From NCBI GenBank assembly GCA_951394405.1, contig OX596339.1:558001-622000 (forward strand): 64,000 nucleotides of DNA. Reading direction: 5' to 3'. The DNA is from Coprinellus micaceus (Eukaryota > Basidiomycota > Agaricomycetes > Agaricales > Psathyrellaceae). Position numbers and translations under genes: made by a program. The notes below the pieces were generated by a model. That model searched no databases. It was not told where the DNA came from and saw nothing but the letters and a program-made list of their open reading frames with translations. How positions within the stretch are numbered: position 1 is the first letter of the stretch; every line of letters starts with the position of its first letter. Positions 1 through 11,300 of the stretch are shown piece after piece.

Positions 1-1298
1 CTCCATTTCGCCGAGGCCACGGTCAAGATGGTTTCAGAGATAATAACCCCTGGAGCCAACTTCATTGACGTACTTCCCATACTCAAGCATTTACCCACTT
101 GGGTTCCGGGTGCGTCGAACAACCGCAGAGCAAAGGAGCTCTCATACATGTCGGAGCAATGCCGTTCGGCGCCCTTCAACGAGGCCCTCTCGAAATTCGT
201 ACGCCACCACGTTACGCAGGGGTTCCGACTGTAGCACTGACCCATTTCGCAGGGCACGGATGAGGCGCGACCGTCTTTCGTCTCCGTCGCTCTCGGTGCT
301 CTTGATGCTGAGATCCATGACGAGGCTGTGGCATATGAGAAGCAGGTCATCAAAGATACAGCAGCGATGTGCTATATGGCTGGGACGGATACGATCGTGG
401 GGTCCATCCTGAACTGGGTATGGGCAATGCTCAAGAATCCTGAAGTTCAAGCAAGGGTACACGCTGAATTAGACAAAGTGTTGAGGGGTCGAATGCCGGA
501 TTTTGAGGACCAGCAGCAGCTGCCATACTTGATGGCGACTCTCATGGAGTCAACTCGGTGAGTAAGGTACAAAATCGAAGTCGAGCCAGTTGACCGAAGG
601 CCATACCCAGCTTGGCACCTATTACACCAATAGGTTGGTCAATGCACCTTTCAAGCTCTATATTTACTAACCTTCGGTTCGTCTAGGCGTGCCTCACATG
701 AACACGGAGGATGACGTCTATGGTGAATACTTCATACCGAAGGACTCGATCGTCATATCGAATTTGTGGTAGGTGATCCATGCGGCGCAGCCCCTTGAGC
801 GTACTTGAGGAAGTTGACCTCGCTCCCCCAGGGCCATCCTTCGCAACGAATCAGACTATATTGGCGGTGGAACATATGACCCATCCAGGTTCTTGACCAT
901 CGATGGAAACATTGACCAGGGAGTTCGTGATCCTTTCACCGTAGCGTTTGGGTTCGGGCGCAGGCAAACATCCCACTCCCCACTTGACTGCATACGCTGT
1001 CTGACCAGTATTTCTAGGGCCTGCCCGGGCGCCCACATCGGCCGCTCAATGTTTTGGCTCGCAGCTGCTTCCCTCGCTACCTTGTTCAAGTGGGCTGAAC
1101 CGCTGAGTGAAGATGGCGAACCAATTGACCAGCCCATGGACTACGAGACCGGAATGAGTTAGTGGGTGTCATTCAGTTGGATGTGTAGCTTCGATGTACT
1201 GACAATGATCCCTGGGCAGTCAACCAAAGCCATTTAAATGCGACTTCAAAGTGCGGTCGGCTGAGGCGCAGGCGTTACTTGCCAACCTGGAGGGCTAG
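1..1298 (+). CDS. Cytochrome P450, group A copy 1 (A1), 5' end outside the window
   Basis: This is the C-terminal two thirds of a class II (ER-anchored) P450 monooxygenase. Reading starts in frame at base 1. Exons are 1-198, 253-557, 611-633, 687-768, 832-963, 1018-1161 and 1220-1298. Visible landmarks are the I-helix AGTDT, the K-helix ESTR (ExxR) and the heme loop FGFGRRACPG with its cysteine ligand. The protein ends in the C-terminal segment QPKPFKCDFKVRS. The third exon is only 23 nt and encodes LAPITPI. The intron after the heme-loop arginines starts with GC (964) where paralogue A2 has GT, so it would be a GC-AG intron. The gene is closest to A2 and A3 and lies in opposite orientation to them. 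The family resembles basidiomycete P450s often annotated as O-methylsterigmatocystin oxidoreductase-like; the substrate cannot be inferred. Confidence 0.9.
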
Positions 1299-3106
1299 GC
1301 TGGCAGGGCAGACCCGGCACCCAGCCAAGTCAAAGTCGTGCACCTCGTATGCCCTTGTTCGTTACAAGGAAGATCTATGATGGGTGGGGTGGGCATATTA
1401 CAGAGTACGAGGAAAAGTACGTGCACGAAGGATCACCCCTTGCAATCCAGTTCCCAAACCCCTTGCTCTGATTGGTTCACCACCCGTGGGAACATTGATG
1501 GCTAAAATCGCTCAATTAATCATACAAAAGCTTCGGAAGGTACGACGAGGAGAACTGGCGAGTCGTCGAGTCCCGGGGTTGGTCGTACCCAAACTGAGTC
1601 GGGGACGGAAAGCTACACACGGGCTCCACACCCAAACAGAGTATAGTCGAAACTTTCGGCTGCTCAGGGAGTGGGCGCTTGGCTGAGTGTTGCATGATGG
1701 CATTAGCGCTCAAGCCTCGAGCCTTTTCCGAAGAAGGTGAACAAGCCCAACTTCACATTGTGGTCTAGGCTCAAACTTCAGTGAATCTCGCACCTCGACA
1801 GCAATAAATCACATTTCAGATTCACTGGATGTCGTGAACATCGTCTGGTATGATATCGACCTTCTCTGTCTCTTCACTTGTTCAGAGGTCGCATTAGAAG
1901 CGACGGGCAAGCAACGTCACTCAGAGGACGCGAGATCCAATTCTATCGCATTAATCTAAACTTCGACTAGCCCATGGCCATGACTCGAGTCTCGTGTCGA
2001 CCTGCTTGTCAAAGTGGAGCCCTGCAATTCATTCAATACGCCCGACCTCGCGGAATCGGATGGTGTGTCATAGAGCCCTGCTCAATGGACGTCAGCACAT
2101 AGCTCATGTTGGATTCCTTCAATAGACGACGATGTATAGAGTTCAAACCGACCAACGGAACTCAAGGGCTGTGAGAGTGAGAACTGCGTTCATATGACCC
2201 TGCCATTCGGCGACGCCCAAGAAGAAAATGGCTCGGACTATCCCACGAAACTCAATGTGACGCCCAAGCGAAGTCTATGACAGAGAACGCCAGAAATGAA
2301 AAACAGACGGTGATTAGAATAGCGGATATCGTACAATAAAGAACGTTCGCTACACTCTGCCAGGAGGGTGATATCAAATCGGTACAAATACAGTTATACT
2401 TGAAGCTGGAACGATGCAAAGAGCAGGAGCAGGAGAAGGAAACGAATATGCAAGTCGTCGAACGTACACTAAGCGCGTCCAGACGTCCAAGTCCGATGGA
2501 TCTATGCATGTACGGGGTGGTATATACCGATCAATAGGTTACACGAACAGAGAACAGAAGAGAAAGAGCAGCTCAGAAAGACGAATTAATGGACCGAAAC
2601 ATTGGTTATACGATAAAGCACCAAAATATCCACAGCAAACCCCGAACACGACGCAGAACACCTTCCTTTTGGTCTAGACCCCACCTACAACCACAACCCC
2701 CACCAAAACCGGCCCATCTTCCTTCATTCATTGAACTGACCACCATACCAGCCTCTATCGCAAGTCAAGTGGCGGAATATATAGTGGCCATCCGCTAACT
2801 TGTTTGAAAGCCACGAGCATAGACTCGCTCTCGACCGTGAGGTAAGCCTCGCGCACGCGGTACGGAAACAACGGATTCGTACACGAACGAGCAAAAAAGG
2901 TATAGCTCAAGTTTCTACAGAGAACCAAAAACGGTTTAGGTCAGAATCACGGACGTAAGTGGAAGGAGGATAGAGGCCGACGTACGAGGAACCCGGAGCA
3001 CCAAGCAACTCGAGATAAGCGGCGTCTAGACAGATCGAAGGGGGGACGGGCGGGAGTCAGTAAGAGATTATTGGAAAGTAGAGGCAACTAGGTAGAACTC
3101 ACCGAT
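1299..3106. other. Intergenic, no gene seen
   Basis: This is the region between two convergent genes (A1 on +, the transcription factor on -). Only short overlapping reading frames without recognisable motifs occur. It should hold the 3' ends of both transcripts. I see no tRNA, transposon or clear repeat. Confidence 0.6.
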
Positions 3107-6100
3107 TTATTTCCTCATCTCGCCTCCAGCAGCGGCCGACATCCTCCTCCTCTCCGCCAACGAACCCCTCGGCAAATTCATATTCAACACCGATCCACTC
3201 ATGGGGGGCGCCGAGCTAGGAGGGGGAGGTGCCATCATCGTTCCAGGCTTCTGGGTATTATACCCGACATTCGTCGAGATCGGGGGAAGTGAATTCACGG
3301 ATCCAAGAGGCTGAACGGGCGACTGAGAAGAAACAGGATGCAGCCGAGGCAAGGCAATGCTCGTAGCAGGGTTGCCGCTCGTCGAGCCGCCCAGGGGTTG
3401 TATGGAACTGGGCGAATGCGAGGTATCGTCAAACTTCATCGCCTTGGGCGTCCCGCTCTCCAATACCGAACTCGCCACGCGCTTCACCGTCGGCCTCTGC
3501 AACCCCAGCCCCGCACTGCTCGTCGGCCTCGAGCTTCCTTCCATATCGACGTCGTGGGGACTTGAAGCATATCCCATGAAAGGAGAAGGGTACCCATCCG
3601 CCGCCAACGAACTCGCCCTCGATGCCGGCGACGCACTCGCACTCGTATCTCCATCGCTCCCATTCGTGTGAGCCAACTGCTGGTGGTGGTGGTGCATCAT
3701 CTGCCTAGCGGCTTCATGGCCTCCTCCTCGCTGCATCCCGGGGTACACCTGCACCGTCAAATTATCCCCACTCGAGCTCGCCTTACTCAACCCACTCGTC
3801 GAGCCCCCAGGCGGGTTCACACTCCCACCCCTCCTCCTCGAACTCAACCGTCCCATACTGAGATTAATCGGCGTCTTCCTCGCCAACACCGCCGCTTCGT
3901 AGCTCCCCAAATCCTCCTTCAAGGTCTTCCCCCCGGAGCTCGGATGCAACGTCGTCCTCATCGAACTTGTCGGCCCCAGCCCTCCATGCCTCTGCTGGTA
4001 ATACTGGTGGTTCGCGGCGTTGAGACGGTCACGGTCGACAGCGAGAGGGGTCTTGTTACTCGACGGCATACTGGTGACGCGAGGACGCCTGAACGGGGTA
4101 CTCGGAGCGTTCGAGTCCCCGCCAGCGGTGGTATCCATAGGATCTCCGCCGGTGGTGAGTGGTGTCTTGAGATACTGCTTCCAAAACTCCCTCATCTCCT
4201 TCGAATCCATATCCTTCCCCGGCGTCAACCCCGTCCCAAACGACGGCACGCCCGCCATATCCAGCCCCGCAAGCGTATTGTTCCCGCCATTCCCGCCTCC
4301 AGGCGTCCAGCCCCCCAGGAACCCCATGGACGCGTTGTTACTGTTCGCACTGGGGGTCCCAAGGCCGAGGTAGCTGTTCCAGTTGAGACCGTTGGTACTC
4401 GACGGCTGGAGCGCGGCAAGACTGGAAAGGGGCCTCTGGATCCTACTCCCCTCCGCGAACCTCACACCCCCACTTGGCTCCTCCTTAATCGGCATCGGGG
4501 TCGCATCGGGGTCCGCATGGCTATCGCCCCCAGGGAAACCCACACCACCCCCAGGCGCACTGCCGATATGGTCAAGGTTCATATGCGCAAAGAAGGGACT
4601 CCCATCCGGGGCCGTACCCCCGTTGGCCGCAAGCTGTGCAAGGACGGCGGGGTCATCGATTGACAGCGAGTCGAAAGCGTTGAAGAAGGTGCCGGAGGTC
4701 GCGGAGCCAGGCGGGGCACCCGTGGATGAGGTGGTGGAAGAGGCGGTCCCGGGCGGGCGGGGAAGACTTGATGCGATGGAATGGGTGGACCCAGGGCGGT
4801 CCGAGCCAGAGTCGGAGTAGTGATGGGACGATGAGGAAGACGATCCCGCATGCCCATGGTCGTGCGGGTCAAATGAGAATGGGCTCGGCTGGTCGATACC
4901 CGCAATCGTCTCGTCCAACTAACGAACACCAAATAAAGAGAGGTACATGTCAGTTAGAGTCCAGACCATAGCAAACGCGGAAGGAGGAAGTAAGAATCAA
5001 ATCACGACACCCCAAAAGCAGGTGTCGACACGGATCCAGCAGACCCAAAAACTCGCTAGAACCTTCAAGAAACTCGGGAGAGGTTAAACGACTTACGTAT
5101 CGTCCTTTCTTTCCTCTCACATTCGAGGAGGAAGCAGCCGCATAGTAGCCCCCTCCACCGTTTTCGCTACCGCTTCCGTCAGTACCTTCGCTGTGGTGTC
5201 CATAGCCGTCGGAGAGGGAGCCTGCGAGCGACCCTCGCCTTGGGCCTGGAGCGAACTCCTCTGCGAAGATCTCGCGGAAGTGGGCTCCTTCGGCGCTGGA
5301 TGTGGTCGGCTGACCGCCAGAAGCTGCTGCTGCTTGACCCGTCCGGATAGATCGAGGTGGGATGGTAGTGGTAGTAGTCAAGTCACCTGCCAAACGGTTA
5401 GCATGACAGAACGAATTAGGATGAACGATAGAGGAGGAGGGAGGAAAAGGGAAGGACGGAAGGAAGGGGTGTTGACAGAAGGGGGGAAAGCGCAGAACGG
5501 TGAACGGTGAAACGTCAAACACCCAGACAGAAAGAAGTCAAGCCCAGAACCAAATTAACACACCAGATAGGCGCGAACACGAACAGGGAGGCGGTGTGAA
5601 AAACGGGAACGGTGAAATAACACCAAAACGGGTAAGGTAGCAGAAGACCAAAAAAGCGGCGACAACAAAACAGGGGAAAAAAGAATAGGTCCAAAAAAAA
5701 GAGAAGCGATGTCGTGGTCGTCGTGGGGTAGATTCCATCCATCAGATCACCCAAACAGAATTTGGGAAACCCCGACCAAAGTAACCAGGGCCCAAGCAAG
5801 CACGCCACGCACGCGCCGTCGGTTCCATTGGTGTGTTCCGACGTTAGTCGGTTCAGTTGGCGCCAGCCAATTTAACGGGGCGCGTGTGTGGGCATGTGCA
5901 TGCGTGCATGACATCCATCCGCGACAGAATGAAGGGGGTATCAAATGAGGGGCGCGGCCACCAGCAGATTGGATTAGGAGGAGAGGGTATCATCGAAACG
6001 TGCGATTAAGAAGAACATAAGGAAAAGGATGAGAATAAAGAGGAAAGAAACAAGGAGAGGAAAAGAAATAGAGGAGAGAGAGATGTACCATTAAAACGAA

Positions 6101-7691
6101 TCGATCGTGGGTGTGGGTTTGAGTGAGAGCGTGCAGCGAGAGCGAATGGCGAGTGCGGGTGTCGAGGTGTAGGGCAGAGCAGCAGACAGCAACGACAAAA
6201 AGGGTGGAGAGAGGCAGAAAAAGAATAGGTTTTAGTACTATGATACTTTTACTGGTAATAAATAAAAGTATTACCGTGCTGCTGGTGCGGGGCAAGCGTA
6301 TGCTGAGATTGCGTATACACCGGCCTCTCTAGTTGGCTTGCATGGTGGCCGTGGTGGTAATCTTGTTGCGCTGAAGACGAAGACGAATGTTGCCCCGCAG
6401 GTGGCCAACCGCCAGCGGTCTGGCTACCGCTGACCCAGGACGACGGTGCACTCCCAGACGCAGAGCTCGGAGCCAAAGACGACGTAGGTGACGTCCTATA
6501 GAGGTCCTCGTGGCTCCGACTATACCTGCTCTGATACTCCGTTGCAGGGTCCACCGAACCATTCGTATAGAGCGAGCTGGCGTAGGGGAAGGTAGGACTC
6601 TGAGACGGGTAGAGCGCGTCGTGGAGAGCGGCCGAAACTTGAGCATGGCCGGGGTAGGACCCGGATGCAGCAGCTGCTGCGGATGAGCCTGACATGACGA
6701 AGTCTTCCGAGTATATCGGGTACCGCGAGCTTGCTGAGGAGGTTGACCCCAGAAGCGAGGGGACTTGTACAGATGGCTGAGGGGGCACGCTCGACGTCGA
6801 CCGAGGCGGTTGGTGCCCTGGCCCAACAGGCGCAGTCTGTCGGTGGAACTTGACGTATGTACACCGGTACTTGCGTTGGACGCATTTCGCTGAGAGTAAA
6901 TAGAACCAAGGAAACGTGGATGTGGATAAGCTTTTCGAAGAGAAGTAGAAGACGACAAGGGTATGACGCACCACACGGGTTACTCCCGTCGCAGGGTAGA
7001 CTCGACTGGACACACTGGTCGCAGGCCTGCTTCGATGTAGTCGCCCTCGACGTGCTTGCAGACCCCTTTCTCCGTGTCGACGTGTTCACGAGCGGCTTCT
7101 CGTTCGCATGGCATTTGTTGACGTGCCTCGACAGCAAATCACTAGAAATCGAATCCACAACGTCAGTACACGGTGCTCATCGTCGACCTTCAACGATGGT
7201 GCTGAACACGTCGCGGAACCAATAGGCGACAGGACCGGCGGCATCAAAAGGGTCACCGACGCCACCAATATTGGGGGGCGCTCACCAGCGTCGCGGCGTG
7301 CAGCAGCGAGAATCGGACTCACCTCCTCGCAAATTGATCCCCACAGAACTGACACTTGTACGGCCTATCCCCCGTATCTATACAAAAAGCAATTCATTAG
7401 CTCCAAACGTCACAATTCCGAGACCTATGCAATGCGCCCTCCCCTCTCCCTGCGTGAATTTCGAAGCCGCCTCCGCCGCGCCAAATGCTAGACATCCCCC
7501 CACCCCTACGGCAGCCCAGCTCCCAGTGTCTCGCCTGGTGCTCAGGATCCCTCCTCCAACTCCACAACCCCGCACTCCACGATGGACACCGATATAAAAG
7601 CGGGCTACTCACGAGAACGCATATGCCGCGCAACATGCTGGGGCCTCGTAAACGTCGCCTGGCACACTGGACACTTGTGGTCTCCTCCCAT
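3107..7691 (-). CDS. Transcription factor with two C2H2 fingers plus a Zn2Cys6 cluster
   Basis: This is a predicted nuclear DNA-binding regulator of 1,006 residues. The six exons on the - strand are 7613-7691, 7323-7377, 6972-7141, 6275-6889, 5097-5386 and 3107-4918, and they join in frame with GT-AG borders. Residues 7-27 form a C2H2 finger (CPVC...HMRSH). Residues 35-56 form a second one (CQFC...HVNKCH). Residues 85-111 form a fungal Zn2Cys6 cluster with spacing C-x2-C-x6-C-x5-C-x2-C-x6-C. The remaining 900 residues are low-complexity, rich in Ser, Pro, Gly and His, with no further domain recognised. The start is the ATG just before the first finger, the only one that keeps both fingers in frame. 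Intron 4 is long (5387-6274, 888 nt). Combined C2H2/Zn2Cys6 factors are a known fungal architecture. The target genes are unknown. The urate oxidase gene lies directly upstream in the same orientation. Confidence 0.88.
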
Positions 7692-8309
7692 GTTCGTTCG
7701 TCGTTGGTGTCGTGGTGGAGGGAGAGACAGTAAGTGGTGGTGGATGATATTGGCTGAAAGGGAAAGAAGCCAAGGAATTGAAATGGACCAAGTACTAAAA
7801 GAGAAAAGCCGCTGCAATAATGCCAAACCAATGACGATTCGATTACCCCCTTTTTTGCTGAACCGAAGATACTTGATCGGGATTGGGAAAAACTCTAAAT
7901 CGAGCGTGCCCCGGAAAATCCCTCCTTCTCCCGCTGCTGCTGCCCGAGGCCATCTTGCCACACCTACCTCTTATCCCGTGCCAAAAACATCACTCAGATT
8001 CGTATACAGATTATTCGCGGGGGGCATCTGGGGAAGAGGAGGACACAGATCTCGTCCAAAACAAGAACTTGAACAAATTGAGACGTCATTCCGATCCCAC
8101 GCACTCGCTCCCTAACGACAGCCGTCCTCCCCTCATCCTGACCCTGCCTTCCTTTTCACGTTACATGTCACATTGATATTTCGTTTCCGCACCCTAGACA
8201 CTCTCTACCTAGCCCGTTCTTCGCCCTTCACACCCTCCCACCCGCCTTCTCCGCGTTCAATGCGCCCACCGTCCCCAAAATGCGATCAGGGTACTGACGT
8301 CACCACGAC
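7692..8309. other. Intergenic: promoter of the zinc-finger gene and 3' flank of urate oxidase
   Basis: This is 618 nt between the end of urate oxidase and the start of the transcription factor, both on the - strand. It contains one perfect CRE palindrome at 8295-8302. No TATA box stands out close to the ATG at 7691. Confidence 0.5.
8295..8302. promoter_or_regulatory. CRE-type palindrome TGACGTCA, site 1
   Basis: This is a perfect 8-bp CRE/bZIP palindrome located 8 nt beyond the urate oxidase stop codon and about 600 nt upstream of the transcription factor ATG. A second perfect copy lies exactly 60 bp away at 8355-8362. Binding by an ATF/CREB-type bZIP factor is an inference. Confidence 0.4.
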
Positions 8310-11300
8310 TCACTTGCGTGCAACAGTTGCACAGATCAACCCACTAAAAGTATATGACGTCAGCCAAGCTAATTCCCCCAAATCACCTCACCCGCCATCG
8401 CCGTCCGTCCGTCGTCCGACCGCCAATTCAAGGGTGGGTGCAGTCTCTCGCGCAGCAGGCTCTAATGATTATACCTAGTAACGCCCGCCCGCGAGCCCGG
8501 TGGGTCACCCATCCCAGCAACGGTCAGATCACGGTCAAGTGACAAGAATCCGTAACAGAAACAGCGAAGCAGGCTCAAAAACCCGACATACGCGAGATGC
8601 GAGATCGGGGGTGTTCGATCCTGCCTAGCTTTCAGCTGCCGTCACCGCAACCGCAGAAACTGCTGTTAACGTTAAGCCTTTAGGAAGTAATCACCAGAAA
8701 GGCGTAATCCAGACAGATAACGTTATTACGCCGGATGGTCAGATATCAGACCCTGCACACATACAGGGAAGTCCTCAGCTGCCTGTCTCGCAAGAAGAAG
8801 CAAGGTAGACCTTCGGTGTCGATACCCACACATTCATGAGAACCGGAAATTTCATAACGAACTCCGTCCTCATGAACGCGCTGAGAGCTATCCACTTCCC
8901 TGCTTCCATCCCTCCAGTGAGAAGTGGAAGCACACATAACAGCCATGGCTGACATCCGTATGCCGGGCATCCACCATCAGCCAGAATGAATAGAACGGAA
9001 GAATCAGTCTGTGCGTGGATCGACACAGACCATCATTGGGCCGCGTAGGTCCCGCTTCCCCATCACAGAACGATAATGAAAAGCTGCGAACGGAAGAACT
9101 GCATGCGGACTCGGTGGTGAGAAAGAGCGAGCTGTGCGCGGGGAGGCCCTGCGGGAGGAGCAAGAGGAGACGCGGACGACGAAGGACGAGGCTAGGAATG
9201 AATAGAATGACGATTACACACCTGGGCGCGGCGATTGGGCAGAACACTTCAGCCTTGGACCTGCAAGGTAATTCAAATAGTTAGCGGACAGCTCGAATGG
9301 ATCAGCGCTCTCAAAGGAGGATTAAACGGGAAACGTATGGGATGAAGGTTAAACGAGTAAAGGAATCAGAGATGAAGATTAAACGAGACAAGCATCAGAT
9401 GAATCAAGTCCATATCAAAGGGATTTAACAAGTCAAAGGAAGATTAAACGACCCAGACATCAAGCATAGCCAAATGAATGGACGAATGAAGTTCACTAAA
9501 CCGACAAAGAGCAAGGTGTACGGGGATCGCGGGGATTACCAAGGAAAGAGAGGGCTCAAGGGAGGCCGTAAACAAAGGAAGAGATACAAAAATAACAAGG
9601 AATAGCAAGAGTCACCGTAACGACGTCGCCTGCCGCCGTCGCGGTCCGAGCTCAACACAAAACGAGCAAACGAACACCCTCATCGTCACAGGCCCCCCGA
9701 AGTCGCAATAAGGTAAAAGGCGAACGGGCCGCCGGCGCTCGCAGATCCACCAAAGGCTCGAAGATCCCGCCCACAGACCGACAGGCAGGGATTCGAAGAT
9801 CCCGAGCACACCACAGAAGAGCGGGGCCGCAGATCGTCACGAAAGCAAGACGACCGTACGGCACGGACTCCAAGGAACCTACGAAAGCCATGATGCAATG
9901 CCTCCCCTCGAAACACAGACAAAAGCTCGAAGGAACCGAATAATAAAACAAAACCAGGGATGACGATTGAGCGACCATGGCGACGGGGTGAGATCAGGTG
10001 AAACCGAAATTCAAAAAAGGAATAACGAAAGCTAAAGAGAGTGCAAGAACCCTTCGAGGAAGGTTGGTTATGCAGGGCTGACACAACGTACATAGAAGAA
10101 AAGCGAAAGGCAAATTAAAAAACAAATAAGAATGGAAGCTCGAAAATCCAAGGAAGAAGCGCTCACTGAGGTCACCGACGACGTCAGGCTGCCCTCGTCT
10201 GAACATGAGCATGACTCAGGATGAACGTCCCATCCCAAATCCGTACCCTCTCTTGGACCTGCAAGCCTCCTCGTCCTAATAGGGAAGGTCGAGGACTGAG
10301 CAGCGCGCCTCGACCACTCCACCTCCCAAATAAAAACTCCGACAAGGCATGCGAAGGCATGGGAAAGACGGGAGTGTGGATGGATGGAAGGTGGACAATT
10401 GAAGCCAAAAAAGAGAGCAAAGTTTCGAAAGAACGTCCCAAGAAACGAGGCGCCGACGCAGTCATGGAGAGAAGAAATAACATGAACTGAACAAGATCCC
10501 GATCGCCTACGGCCCGCGCAGCGAGCTGAAAGGTAGCCTCGCTCGCTGAGGTAGGGATGCACCCCCATGCGGCCCACACGCGCCCATACCGCGCACGCAG
10601 CAGGGGTGCAACTAATGCCTGGGCCCGCCATTGCAACGGACCAAGCAGGCAAAACCGCATCACGACGTTAGACAAACCCATCTCGCTCTGGACCCCGGAC
10701 CCCTGCGTGCTTCGCGTTACCCGACACCCAACGACCAACAATTCGAAGGACGGTGAGGTGAGGTATCCGCTGCAACACACAAGGGAAGGTTGACCGCCAA
10801 TTACAGCAAGTGGAGTTGCGTGCGGGTGCAAGCTCGTTCCCGATTGGCCAGGAGGGCTTTCGTAGCCAATCAGGACGAAGCATGTGACCAAAAACCAATC
10901 ACAACTCGACCATGGGGAAGAGGTGGACGAGGAGATGGTAATGAATGAATGAGAAATGAAGCAGGACGGGAACCCCAGGTAGGCGAGAGGCTACCTTAGC
11001 GACGCAGTAAGCGCCTCGCACAACCAGGGAACGAAAATTAAATAAACAAATGAAAGGGGAACATAAATATAACACCCCTTGACGTCAAAGCATCCACCTG
11101 CAGACATACACGAGCGTACCCCGCGCTCTACTCGGACGTTCGCAACCCAGGAGAATGAACCCCAGATTACCTCGTATTGAACGCAGAGCCACGGGGATCC
11201 TCATGCACATTCAGAGCATGTACGCCCCTCGTCATTGCACAGCCAACGATTGGAAGGGTCGTCACAGGATGATGCAACAGAACATAATAGAACCAAAGAA

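Noticed and set aside
3668..4663. 331-residue + strand ORF
   Set aside because: It lies wholly inside the last exon of the zinc-finger gene on the opposite strand; Arg/Pro-rich composition is typical of an antisense shadow.
8725..8760. Alternative urate oxidase terminal exon reading GLISD
   Set aside because: The phase does not match the preceding exon. The exon at 8310-8343 gives the expected SGLICATVAR in the right phase.
9030..9055. Alternative urate oxidase terminal exon reading SGTYAAQ
   Set aside because: In phase, but it does not match the family C-terminus and has a poor acceptor.
10184..10891. 235-residue - strand ORF inside urate oxidase intron 6
   Set aside because: No family signature, overlaps other frames of similar length, and lies within an intron whose two borders are well supported.
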